DNA of 64,000 bases from Nemophila menziesii (Eukaryota; Streptophyta; Magnoliopsida; Boraginales; Hydrophyllaceae): the NCBI GenBank assembly GCA_029959085.1, contig JARWIR010000001.1, forward strand, positions 71,238,899 to 71,302,898, read 5' to 3'. Position numbers and translations under genes: made by a program. Under the pieces are notes generated by a model that was not told the DNA's origin, did no database searches, and was given only the letters and a program-made list of their open reading frames with translations. Within the stretch, counting starts at the first letter, position 1; each line of letters starts with the position of its first letter. Below, in pieces: positions 10,760 through 21,848 of this stretch.

Positions 10760-13700
10760 TCATCCTCTCCATCGAATCGCTTCTTCTGAAATCTTATCTT
10801 TGCCGTATGACTTCAGCTTTGCAAGGTTCTCAATCAGGTAATTCACTATCTTTTCGTTAATTTCCTCTTCACTCATATATATTTTATTAAACAATCTATT
10901 ATTTCGTTCAATCCAGATCGAATGTACGGCTATTGGTAGAATCATTTTCGCAACATCAACCTTTAGTGTTTTCTCTTTTCTCCGAGCAAGATCCTCAACG
11001 ATTGTGTTCCAATCGATAGAGCTACTTTTAATTCCAGCTTTAATTCGACATTTGTTCTAAATACGAGCTGTGAATGAGCAGCTCCAGAAGAGGTGGTTTT
11101 TGTCCTCACTCATTAATCCACATAATTCACATATCGTGCTAGAGATAAGTCCCCAATTCATCAGTCTTTGTTTTGTTGGTAATTTATCTATGTGTGCCAA
11201 CCAGTAGATAACTTTATATTTGGGTAAACTCTTGTTCTTCTAGATAATATTAGACCAGTTATTGATGGTTCCCTTTTGTCTAATATGATTATATACTTCA
11301 GATGTAACAAAGTTACCTTTTTTTGTACAGGTACACTTTATTGCATCCTCAGCATCTGTTATAGTTATGTTTTTTACCCAATCCTTCATAAAACTCAGCA
11401 TCGGCGGCCATTTCCATCTGCCTTTACAGTAAAATTGAGATAGTTTACTATTGTCATAGTATCCTGATGCAAAATTACTACCTTTCACCTCAAATAGATT
11501 TGTATTATCCGGTAACCAGTAGTCCCACCACATTGAGATGTTCTTACCATTACCTACAATATACTTGATCAGATTCTTAGCTATGCCTCTACACCTCAAG
11601 ATTTTTCTCCAACCCCATGAACAGTCTACTGGAATCTTAACCTGCCAAAAAGACTTACCCTTTAAATGATTAATATTGATCCATTTTGACCATATACTAT
11701 CTTTAGGAATGCAACATCCCCAAAGTAGTTTCAGTGTAGCCACCTGATTTTGAACATAAAGGTTTTTTATACCCAACCCTCCTTCCTCAATAGGTTTGCA
11801 CACCTGGTCCCACGAGACTTTAGCCCCTCCTTCATAGATACTTTTACACACCACAAGAAAGCCATAATCTTACTCTGAAGTTGTTTAACCACCCTTTTTG
11901 GGAGAGTATAAACATTACACCAATGGCTAGCTATACTAGTTAAAACTGATTTAATGAGTTGGATCCTACCTGCAAAAGAGAGGTGCTTTGAGGCCCAATG
12001 ATCAATCCTGATAGACATCTTCTCAATTAAAGGATAGCAGTCAGATAGGCTTAATCTACCTGTTATGAGGGGAACCCCCAGATATTTCATAGGGAGGAAG
12101 CCCTCAGGTATGTTAAGTATATCTTCCATATTCCTTTTATCTTGCTCTATACAACCACCATAAAAGATATTACTTTTATTATCACTGATTTGTAGCCCTG
12201 ATATTTTTCCAAACAGTGTAAGTCCCTTCTTAATAAGAATAGCTGATTCCTTTGAATATTTAAAGAAAACAAGTAAATCATCTGCAAACATTAAGTTGTT
12301 GAGCTTTATTTTACCACAATTAGGGTGCCACTGAAACTCTTTTTTATTTCCAATATGCCTGAAAATTTGTGATAACACTTCCATCCCAATAACAAATAAG
12401 TAGGGTGATAGTGGGTCCCCTTGCCTGAGACCCTTTGCCCCTTTAAAGAAACCTTGAGGGCTACCATTAATCATAATTGAGTATGATGTACTGGTAAGGC
12501 ACATACTCACCCATCTAATAAATTTATCAGGGTAATCAAAAGCTTTTAAGGTTTTTAATATGAAATCCCAATTTACTGAGTCATAAGCTTTCATTAAATC
12601 AAGCTTTAAAGTGCACCTTTTAGATATATTTTGTCTTGAGTAGCCTCTGACTATATCTTGGGCAATTAGTATATTCTCTCCAATTAATCTTCCTGGTACA
12701 AAAGCTGACTGGTTCAGTGATATAATACCATGTAAAGTACACTTTAGTATGTTTGCTATAATTTTTGATATAATCTTATAGATTACATTACAGCAGGCAA
12801 TAGGTCTATATTCTTTGGTGAGGTTTGGATTTTTCACCCTTGGTATTAACGAGATATTTGCAGAATTGATTTCCTTCAGGATCTGATCATCTGAGAAAGA
12901 ACTCTTAACTGCATTACATAGATCCTCCTTTATTATATCCCATGATGCTTTAAAAAATCCAGCTGAGAATCCATCTGGACCAGGACTCTTTGTGATATTG
13001 ATAGACCACAAGGTTTTTTTAATTTCACTATCAGTTATGGGTTCTGTTAGTTCATCCCTTTCTTCTTTACTAATTTTATTCTCGCATATTTTTTGGATTT
13101 GGCTAACACTTATATTTTCCGCTTGTAGGTCCCTAGTACCCAGGATCTGAGTGAAATGGTTGACAAATATTTTAGCAATCTCACTTTCATCTGAGGTGAA
13201 TTTTCCATTACTATCTTTAATGGTATAAATGTTGTTTTGAGCATATCTTCCTCTCATGATTTTTTGGAAGTAAGCAGTATTTAAATCACCTTCCTCCAGC
13301 CATTGATCCCTTGACTTTTGTTTTGCAATTGACTCCTCTTTAATTAACTCATCATTAAGCTCATGTATGAGGTCATTTTCTTTCTTTAACAGATCTACAG
13401 AGTTGTTGCCTTGAAGCCTAGCTTCCTGAGTAGCACTCAACTTTTCTTGTATATCAATGATTTTACTTTGTGAGTATTTAAAGTGGAGCTCATTGAATCT
13501 TTTAAGTTTATCTTTTAGAAGCTTGAGCTTTCTTGTGACCTTATACATAGCTGTCCCTCGGATTTCTGTTTTCCATACCTCCTCTACCAGTGGTATAAAC
13601 TCAGGATGATTTATCCAAATATTATAAAATTTAAATGGTGGTTTTCTACCATTTTGTTTTTTCATAAAACTTAGTATCTGGCAGCAATGATCTGATAGTA

Positions 13701-14364
13701 TGGGACTAGTGAGATGAAGTGATGTATTTGGGAATCTTTTTAGCCATTCATCATTGACTAAGGTCCTATCAATTCTACTGGCTCTCATATCACCTTCAGC
13801 AGATTTATTAGTCCATGTATACTTGGGCCCTGTATATTTCAGATCTGTTAGCTCAAGGTCCTCTACACATTGTACCATTTCTTTAGACCCTTCAGCTTGA
13901 TCAGTGGCATTAAGTCTTTCCTCAAAATGCATCACTTTATTAAAGTCACCTTGTATTGTCCAGGCCTCTTTATTTACAATTGGTCCCCACCTCCTTAATG
14001 TATCCTACAGAGCAATTCTCTCTTCTGATTTGTTCAAGGCATATATAGGAGTATAAAAGAATTCAGTACCAGTTGGAAGATATACTACCTTGCATAGTAA
14101 AGCTTGGCTAGTACTTTCCAAAACTGATAAATTGTACACTTTGTTGTCCCAAAAAGTCCAGATTCTACCCAAGTTGTGGTGAGTATAGTTATTTACCACT
14201 TGCCATTTTTTGAAAGTAGAGTTCCAAATATTATTTGCTTTAGGTTGCTTAACCTTTGTTTCAATAAAACTGAAAAGATGAACATTGTTCTTATTTACTT
14301 GCTTTAAGCAGTTTACTTGCTTAAGCTTTTTATTGATGCCCCTAACATTCCATGTTATAATCAT
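10760..14364 (-). pseudogene. LINE ORF2: endonuclease, reverse transcriptase, zinc-binding C-terminus
   Basis: The domains lie in the expected order. An AP-type endonuclease starts with MIITWNVRGINKK and FSFIETKV, continues with GDFN, and ends with SDHC near 13690. The reverse transcriptase has CNVIYKIISKI, an LDLMKAYDSVNW block, GLRQGDPLSPYLF and the catalytic MFADDLL at about 12280. A zf-RVT-like C-terminal region follows, with a CELCG motif near 11120. There are four lesions: TAG stops at 14005-14007, 11240-11242 and 11057-11059, and a frameshift near 11850. By context, all three stops sit where a tryptophan codon is expected. Length (about 1200 codons) fits plant L1 elements. No RNase H domain is present. 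Confidence 0.92.
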
Positions 14365-15730
14365 TTAATGTTGGGGTCTGGAGGTATCTCTTGCACTCCT
14401 CCATTAGTGTTACCATTAATTATTTGATTCATGAGGTTTTCTACTGTATCACTTTCCTTCTCCAATATTTCAAAACTATTTGAAGTAGAAGCAATATTGT
14501 TTCCCTCAATTGGAGCTGGAGACAGAGTGTTTCTCCTTCTCACCACTTATGACCACATTACCCCTTGAGCAGGTTCCTTTTCTTTGGGTTCTTTGTTTGG
14601 CACAGGTATTTCTTTTCCTATACCTCCCTCAGTTGTTTTCTTTTTTTCAACCCATATTTGTTTTGTATTTCTACATGTTTTCTCACTGTGTCCCAAAATT
14701 TTGCAGGTTTTGCAAACTGTTGGCCTCCAAGTATATTCCACTTCTACTGTTTCAATTTGTTCCTCACCCATATCAATCTCAAATGATTCAATGATTTCAC
14801 CATTTATGTCCATTTCAACACATACCCTGGCATAGCTTAACCTGGTATGATTAGCAGTTATTTCATCCATTTGTAGAGGCTTGCCAATTGCACTGGCAAC
14901 TACACTTAAACCCTTCTTTGTCCATAACTCCCCTGGTGCTTTCCTTAGTTTTACCCACACTGGCACTTTGTCTATTTTAAATTTTTCAAAATGGGTGTTT
15001 GGTTTCCACCTTCTAAGTATTAGAGGGCGGTTATTTACATGCCAAAGCTCTCCCAACACTTTGAAACATGCTTCTTCTGATTCCATTTTAAACACAAATA
15101 GCCCCTGTTCAGATGTGCTTATTTGCACTTTGCCAAATTGTTTCCACTGTGTTTCAACCATGTACTTTACCATATAGAATGGTGGTGGTTTATCTAGGAA
15201 TTGGCCCACTAAACTGGTTTGCCATTTCTTACACCCTTCATCTTTGATTTCCTCAGATGGTGTAACTCTGATTCTTCCATTATGCTTTCCAGGTGGAACA
15301 AAATCCAGTTTATGTTACCATCAAACAAAGTGGACCAAGACCTTTTTGGAGACTCAATTATTGCAGTCACCGGGTCTTGAGTTCCTCCTGGCTGTGATGA
15401 ACGTTTTCCAACCACATCTGAGCCAGGATCTAGGTTAATATCAGCTGTTATAACTTGCGAGTTCTTACCCAAATTACTTTGTGCTTGTAGAGATGGGAAA
15501 GCTTCAATTTCAATAGGATTGATGGGCCTATTGATTTGTACACTCCCTTGTTTAGCATTTTCAGTAATCTTTAGGGTTCCAGGTGTAATCTTAGTTGTTT
15601 TCATTTGAGGAATTGCAGATCTATCTCTTTCATTCACAGATTTGTTACTTTGAATTGTTACACTTTTAGCAGGTGTAACTGCATACTCCTCCAGGTCTAC
15701 TTTCTTTTTATTAGCTTTTCTGGGTGGCAT
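14361..15730 (-). pseudogene. LINE ORF1: DUF4283/zinc-knuckle nucleic-acid-binding protein
   Basis: Starts with the basic MPPRKANKKK (ATG at 15728-15730). After a low-complexity linker comes the DUF4283-type domain (DKPPPFYMVKYMVETQWKQF, then LWHVNNRPLILRRW), followed by a zinc knuckle with CKTCKILGHSEKTC near 14690, as in plant LINE and copia-like ORF1/Gag-type proteins. Two lesions are visible: a frameshift near 15310-15330, after which the conserved reading continues in the next frame, and a TAA at 14547-14549. The C-terminal tail then resumes and ends at 14361, overlapping the ORF2 start by 4 nt (ATGA), which suggests termination-reinitiation in the active parent. Confidence 0.88.
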
Positions 15731-16325
15731 TTTATCAGTTTCGTGAGGTAAACTGATGGGGATTAAGTGTTTGGTTTTGTGTTTAGGTGAAGAAAAGAGT
15801 GTGGAGAAAAGAAGAGAATCGGCAAAGAAAATTAAAAGAGAAAGCTCTCCCCACCGCAGATCTCAGAGTAAGATCCCGATGAGCAAAAACTGAGAAGAAG
15901 AGAAGAAGCGAAAGATTAATGTAAAAGCTGCCGGAAAAGAAAATTCAGAAAACCTAGAGAGAGAAACTACTGTAACCTAGAGGGAAGGAGGAGCATATTT
16001 GACTCTCATTTGACTAGATTATAATTCCAGTTACTTCTTTGATTAGTTTAATTGTTTTGATAGTATGAAATATCAATTCATTAAGTAAACCAGAAACAAA
16101 TTTAATTTAAAGTGTACATTATAAAAAAATATACGAGACACAATCATCAATTTATACCACAAAGTCATGATAACCATAGGCACCAACACCACAGGCGCCA
16201 ATAAACAAAATAAAACAAGACTCTTGCTCAAGAGAAATCTGAATGAGGGTTTATATACCCATCTTATTAATTTGATTTAGTAACATCCTAGCTTGTAGTC
16301 CCTCTGGAAATCATTTCTCCAACTC

Positions 16326-16784
16326 TTACTTAACCCTGCAACATTCATAAATTAAACCACAAACCATTAAAAAAACTAGCATGATCGATCATACATTTAA
16401 ACGAGATAAAAAGTAGGTAGTTGGATAGAGAATATGTATATACTTGGAGCAGTCAGTTGAGGGACTGATTTGGTAAGGAATGTTGACGCCACATTTCCCT
16501 GGAAGTCCAGCAACACTGGAAAGGTTAACACCACGCATGGCACCAGCAAGTGTTTTTAAGCACGTGCAAGCAGTTTGACGGTCTGAGGTGGTCTGAGCGG
16601 CTTTGTTAAGAGCCTTAATGCCGTTGCAGCAACTAACTGGAATTGCTCCACCATTTCTGACGTAGTTGATGCATTGGGATACCCCGGCTAAAACTTGGTT
16701 ACATGATATGGCTGCCTCTGCATGAGGTGCAATGACCACAATGCACACAAGGACCAATGATACAACCTTCACAATCATTTCCAT
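16326..16784 (-). CDS. Type-1 non-specific lipid transfer protein (nsLTP1), copy A
   Basis: A two-exon gene: exon 1 is 16784-16444, the intron 16443-16336 (108 bp, GTATAT...TTGCAG), and exon 2 16335-16326, adding the end of a Lys codon, Val, Lys and TAA. The product is 116 residues, the usual precursor size. Residues 1-24 (MEMIVKVVSLVLVCIVV, then APHAEA) form a secretory signal. The mature 92 residues carry the eight-cysteine pattern C, C, CC, CxC, C, C plus the two consensus pentapeptides, TSDRQ and PYQIS, and end DCSKVK. Such proteins bind and carry lipids in the cell wall and cuticle and may act in defence. The intron site just before the last codons is classic for this family. Reading through the intron would give a false 131-residue ORF. 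No lesions seen. Confidence 0.93.
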
Positions 16785-17174
16785 CCTTGTTAAAATTAGA
16801 CACCTTTTTAGACTTTAGCAATGATACTATAACGAAGTGTGGTAGTAGGTTTGAGAAGAAGGTTGCCGTGTGAGGGTTTATATAGGGCTGAAAATGCCTA
16901 TAAGATCACTGATACATATAGTTGGTAGTTGTAGTTATTTGAGCCTTTATATCTCATTTGGTATCAAATCAGTATTATGTGTACGTATGAACGTAGCTAT
17001 GTTAACGGTAGGTACATATATCATTGCCTTTAAAAAGTAGTAGAAATTAGAGTTAATAAGTATATGGTTACAATAAAGAATTTAAAGGTTGATAATTGTC
17101 TCTTTTTGATAGGAAGTAACTCTTATGGAATTATGAAATTCTAAGATCTAATTCTACTAGTATGGAAAAGAGTG

Positions 17175-17225
<51 letters not shown>

Positions 17226-17361
17226 TAACTGATAAATTAAATAAATAGATTGATAAATTATTTTCAATCAAATTGTAATCTATAAAGACGAGATCTATAG
17301 GAAGGAAATAATTATCGTCTTAAAAGAATGGATAGTGCCGACGTGCCATGTGTTTCTTTGG
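16785..17361 (-). promoter_or_regulatory. LTP promoter, copy A, cut off by CACTA-1
   Basis: On the minus strand a TATA box (CTATATAAAC, complement of about 16876-16886) lies roughly 95 nt upstream of the ATG. Upstream homology to the ectopic copies extends to 17361, where CACTAGCGGG of a CACTA-1 copy begins, 578 bp from the start codon. A long AT run spans about 17178-17222. The segment 16834-17361 is what was copied beside the NTase exons. Confidence 0.75.
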
Positions 17362-17528
17362 CACTAGCGGGTTTAAAAAAAAAATCACAAGTCTTTTGAG
17401 ACGAAAAATTATCGTCTGTAAATAGATATGTCTTTAAAGACGACATATTTTCGTTTTAAAAGGTATCATTCATGATAATTTATTTTTGATTTTAAATAGT
17501 TAAACAAAATTTGTCGTCTTTATTTGTT

Positions 17529-18625
17529 GAGTAAATAACACTTTTGCCCCCTGCGTTTGTACCCGATTGACAGGTTGCCCCCTAACCTTAAAAATGCGAC
17601 TCGTTGCCCCCTACATTTTAATTTCGTGACCCGTTACCCCCTGACTGCGTGTTCCGTCTATTTTGGCCGTTAAAAGTGACGTGGCATTTCCATGTCACAT
17701 TTTTTTTTTAATCCAGGTGTTAATTAAGTGTTTAATTAACTTAAGCTAAGGGTAGAAAAGGTATTTTATAAATAGTTTTTATATAAAATATAAATAATAA
17801 AATAAACCCCCCCACCCCCCACCGCACCCCCCTACCCCCTCCCCTTCTTCTTCTTCCTCCCCTTCTTCTTCCGGACGACTTCCTGCAACTAAAAAAAAAA
17901 AAATCTTTTAAGATTTTGGTACCATTCGGTTGCTTTGTAACCATTAGGTGGTATTGGTAGCCGTAAATATCCAGGGCCATCTAAAGATTCAATACTACTC
18001 CAAACAAGAGTATAATCAATAGGTTCTACTAGAATTTTACTAGTAGTATTATCTTTTGCGACAAGAATCCAACCGAAAAGTGGTTGATTATTCGGTTGGC
18101 TATAGCAACCAAGCATAAAAAATCCTTCAGGTATTGAGGATGGCTCGTAAAAGGTTGCACCAAGATTATCTAATCCACCTTCATATGTAGCCCAAGTTTT
18201 AGTAAAAGATGTTATTTGGTACACTTGAAGTCCTCCAAGATCAATTGATTTTTTTTTTTAAGTTGCAGGTAGTCATCGGGGAAGAAGAAGGGGAAGAAGA
18301 AGAAGGGGAGTGGGGGGGGGGTAGGGGGTGCGGTGTGGGGGGGGGGGGTTTATTTTATTATTTATATTTTATATAAAAACTATTTATAAAAAACCTTTTT
18401 TACCCTTAGGTTAATCTTAATTAAATGATTAATTAACACCTGGATTAAAAAAAATGTGACATGGAAATGCCACGTCACTTTTAACGGCGAAAATGGACGG
18501 AACACGCAGTCGGGGGGTAACGGGTCACGAAATTAAAATGTAGGATGCAACGAGTCGCATTTTAAATGTTAGGGGGCAACCTGTCAATCGGGTACAAACG
18601 CAGGGGGCAAAAGTGTTATTTACTC
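17529..18625. mobile_element. Pack-MULE carrying a DUF946/Vps62-like exon
   Basis: 1097 bp with terminal inverted repeats of roughly 350 bp that start GAGTAAATAACACTTTTGCC at the left and mirror it at the right. It is flanked by a perfect 9-bp duplication, ttatttgtt (17520-17528 and 18626-18634), the Mutator-superfamily signature. The inner edges of the repeats contain strongly C-rich (about 17806-17850) and G-rich (about 18301-18350) tracts. No transposase; the interior is a host exon fragment. It sits in the CACTA-1 subterminal region; the other CACTA-1 copies show the uninterrupted site. Confidence 0.88.
17930..18242 (-). pseudogene. Captured exon of a DUF946 (Vps62-like) plant gene
   Basis: About 104 codons are open on the minus strand and contain YEGGLDNLGATFYEPSS, GFFMLGCYSQPNNQPLFGW and PIDYTLVWSS, phrases typical of the plant DUF946/vacuolar-sorting-protein-62-like family, ending in PIPPNGYKATEW. 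The family protein is several times longer, so this is one internal piece with no start or stop of its own. A-rich runs at both edges abut the inverted repeats. Gene-fragment capture inside a MULE is well known in plants. Confidence 0.8.
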
Positions 18626-19197
18626 TTATTTGTTTTGTCTTTCGATAGAAATTTTACCGTCTCGAAAAATGTCATTCTCAAATGCTTATAATGTCATCAC
18701 ATACATCATGTACGACCAAATTTGTCTCTAAAGATACCTGGTCATTGGAGAAGAAACATATAATCTTTAGGAACTGGAAAATATCGTCTTTAATGAGAAA
18801 CGCGTAATAAATACAGTGGTTGGGCAGAATTAGTCAATAACACCTTATACACCTTTTTAATTCCCCAGTCCTAAAAATCCTACTCCAAAAGAGTGCCACC
18901 AGATCTCATCCTACTGCCACACGGTCTTTGAAACATCATCCTCGGAGGATCACAATCTCCACCTACATGTGTGAGGTCCACTTCAACAAAAAATTATCCG
19001 CTAATTTTACCAAAATTAGGTATTTTCTTAATTTCAATATTTTAAATTCTTTCCATTTTACATCTGTGACTGTTTAGACTTATAATATAGTTATTTATCG
19101 TGTAACAATGTGTTAAATTTAGATAACTAGTAAATTTTTATATACCCGTTAGAATCCCGAATTTGGTTATAATTAATTTAGAGTTTTATTATAGACC

Positions 19198-20973
19198 ATG
19201 AATCCGGTCAATAAGAGAGCTTGGATTAAATTAGATAATTACTGTACTCGCAAATTTGTGTTGGGTGTAAGGGATTTTTTAACATTTACGGAAAATCAAA
19301 TGGGTAGAACGGGTCGATTTTTTTTATGTGTAATCGTTGTATTGTAGAAATGGTATAGATGTGTTACAAGCCGATATTTTAAAGTTTGGGTTTTCGTCAA
19401 CATATGAAGTTTAAATAAAATCTGGTGAAATAGAACAAATCCATGTGATTACCTCTACTCGTATTGTAGATAATTAAATGATGGACGTATTAGATGATTT
19501 GAGGTCGAGTATTAATATCAAGAAGGGTAACGAGAATAATCAATGGACAAATCGTGGTTGTTTCTACGCTTTGTTTGAAGAAATGGAGATTGAATTATGC
19601 CATGGGTCCACGGTAATGGGTTTGTTGAATTTTATTGCCATGTTCATGCACATTAAGGTCATGAACAAGTCGACAAACACCTCCTTCACCGAAATTATTC
19701 AATTGTTGTATTGTGTTTTCACTGAAGGTCATACTTTGCCTTCTTATTATGAGGAGTGCAACAAAAATCTTAAAGGTTTGGGTATGAGATACTTTACAAT
19801 CGATGTATGTTTAAATGATTGTCTTTTGTATTGTAAAGAAAATGAAATACTCGAGAAGTGTCCAGTGCATGGTGAATCTAGGTGGGATCCAAAGAAGGCG
19901 AAAAAAGTTTCACATAAGAAACTTCATTATTTTCCCATTGCACCAAGATTACAGCGAATTTTTGCGTCGAAACACCCCATAAAATACATTATTTGGCACC
20001 ACACCTGAATGTGTATATACGAAGATGTGTTACGTCGTCTTGTTGATGGTACTAGTTGGAAAAAATTTGACAAGTGGAATCCTGAGTTTGCTAGTGAACC
20101 GCGTAATGTAAGATCGAGTTTGGCTATCTATGTGTATTGTTTGTGGCCAGTTATACTAATAATCTACAATTTGTCGACGTGGTTATGCATGATAAGAATC
20201 CACGTTTATGCTTACTTTTTTAACTACTGGTTCGCATTCACCGTGTAAAGATATGGATGTCTTTCTCCGTCCTATTATTGATGAGTTGGAAATATTGCGG
20301 GCAATGTGGATCTTTATTTATGATGTTTATACTAAGGTAAAATTTGTAATGAAGGTTTGTGTGTTTTCACGAGTAATGATTACCTAGCTAGGTCATACAC
20401 TTTGGGATGGTCAAGTCAAGGTTACAAAGCTTTACCCGAATACATGGATTCTATACCATTATAGCGAGTGAGTAAAGGTTTTGTGTATCTTTATCACAGA
20501 CAGTGGTTATTTATTCAACTTCAATTTAAAGGAGACTTATCCTCGTACATTATTTCCGAGCATGGGGCCCCCTAGGAAATATCGTCATGCGGATATTTGA
20601 AGAATTTAGATGGGTTGCCTATTGCGTTTCCCAATAAACGCAAGGACTTTATGGGAAAGGTGAGTAAGGAAACAGGTACTCGGGATTTTAATTAGATGAA
20701 AAGGAGTATTTTATATCGTATACTTTATTGTTCAAAAAACTTGTTGAAACATAACATCGACGTTATGCGTTGTGAAAAGAATGTGTGTGATAGTCTACTT
20801 AGAACTGTGATTGGAGTAGATGACATTAACAAAGATAATGTGAACCCAATAAATGATCAAAAATATATGGGCATCAGGCAAGAGTTTTGGTTATTCGAAG
20901 ACCGAGGTAGAGTGATTCAACCGTGCATAAAGTATGTGATGCCCCCAGATAAGTTACATATGTTCCAGGATTT
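19198..20973 (+). pseudogene. CACTA-1 TNPD transposase, second copy, broken
   Basis: From ATG at 19198 (NPVNKRAWIKLDNYCTRKF). A 176-codon open stretch at 19478-20008 holds the N-terminal region including ECNKNLKGLGMRYFTIDVCL and KCPVHGESRWDPKK, ending in YIIWHHT plus TGA. Downstream pieces are the W-K-K-F-DKWNPEFASEPRNVR block and, at 20696-20977, NIDVMRCEKNVCDSLL with GIRQEFWLFEDRGRV. Stops and frame changes separate them. It is truncated by the gypsy fragment at about 20973. Confidence 0.82.
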
Positions 20974-21437
20974 GTAAACCAAGTCTCTCTCTCTCCCAAC
21001 ATTTTCCATCCAAACTCGTCACATGCAACTACGTAATCTTTGAATTCACCGTCCATTATATTTATCAGAAATCCTTTCTCAACACCAAAGAACAAACTAG
21101 AAAACCACTCATGAACTTGAACTCTCCAACTCACAAAAGGTTTTCTAGGTTTAACAACCATTGCTTTTCTTATCACAGAACGTTGCTCACTAATTGGCTC
21201 TTCAACTTCTTTTTCTTCCAAGTTAGGCTTTTTGGGAGTACCCTTACTTGGGTTATCTTTCCTCTTCATAGTATTTTCGACTTCTCCAACCTTAGGAATA
21301 AAACTTGAATTTGGAATCTCAGTAGCTTTGTCCAGAGTAGCCCAAGGAGTATTTCTAGTTCTGGGATTACTTCGTGTTTTCCGATTGTAGCACAAGGAAT
21401 CAATTCTGTTTATCATCTCAATGAATCCCAAACTCAA
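20974..21437 (-). pseudogene. Unrecognised ORF downstream of the gypsy integrase
   Basis: ATG at 21437 (MSLGFIEMINRIDSLCYNRK). It is lysine/proline-rich in the middle (KDNPSKGTPKKPNLEEKEVE), then FVSWRVQVHEWFSSLFFG and DEFGWKMLGERETWF up to the junction. The remaining 30 or so codons to 20874 are antisense CACTA-1 sequence, so the natural C-terminus is lost. I do not recognise the family. It may be the extra ORF some plant gypsy elements carry after pol. Copy C (58871-58408) has a few substitutions and no stop. Confidence 0.45.
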
Positions 21438-21848
21438 AACTTCAAATATTCAAAAACTAGAGAAAAGTTTTGAACTTTGATGTTTTGAGGATATAGGAAG
21501 AAGGTATGTGGTGTTATATGATATGGGTCATGATTATGTTGTGGGTTAGGAGAGGTTTAATGGGTAACGTTTAAGCTTTGATGAAGAAGAAATTAGGATT
21601 AAGGTGAAGATTTCTTGGTGTTCTGGAAGAATTCGATGTTTGATTATGTGTTTGGAATGGATTAGAGGGAAGAATATGATGTGTTTGGGTGTTTTGTAGG
21701 TGTTTTGTAGGTGTTTAGTGAGTCGTGGGTCATTGGTAATGGTATCTTGCATGAGAGGCTTTGTTAAAAAAAGAGGATTTGCCTTTGATAAGGATTAGGG
21801 TTTAAGGCGGCGGGCGCACCGGCATACAGAGAGATAGCTTGCTAGCAG

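Larger units (their letters stand above)
10538..16022 (-). mobile_element. Full-length L1-type LINE, private to unit A
   Basis: 5.5 kb, flanked by a perfect 18-bp duplication, aattccagttacttcttt (10520-10537 and 16023-16040). Unit C has this sequence once, at 54766-54783, as the empty site. Read on the minus strand: 5' UTR (16022-15731), ORF1 (15730-14361), ORF2 (14364-10760), 3' UTR and a poly(A) seen as the T-run at 10541-10551. ORF1 and ORF2 overlap as ATGA at 14361-14364. Both ORFs carry inactivating lesions, so the copy is dead although structurally complete. Confidence 0.93.
17362..20973 (+). mobile_element. CACTA-1, second copy in unit A, 3'-truncated
   Basis: Starts with CACTAGCGGG directly upstream of the LTP promoter. 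The subterminal GTCGTCTT repeats are interrupted by a Pack-MULE (17529-18625). Compared with the copy at 3001 it lacks the 715-bp block at 3265-3983. Its transposase (from 19198) ends near 20973 at the gypsy fragment. Confidence 0.82.

Noticed and set aside
14510..15177. Plus-strand ORFs of 73-98 codons
   Set aside because: They lie antisense to LINE ORF1, which has clear domain content; low-complexity shadows.
16389..16784. 131-codon single-exon version of the LTP
   Set aside because: The family ends shortly after DCSK; a GT...AG intron at 16443-16336 gives the expected 116-residue protein. The extra residues are intron read-through.
19478..20008. Intact 176-residue gene conserved in A and C
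   Set aside because: It is an open stretch of a CACTA transposase N-terminal region, flanked by frame-shifted continuation of the same protein.
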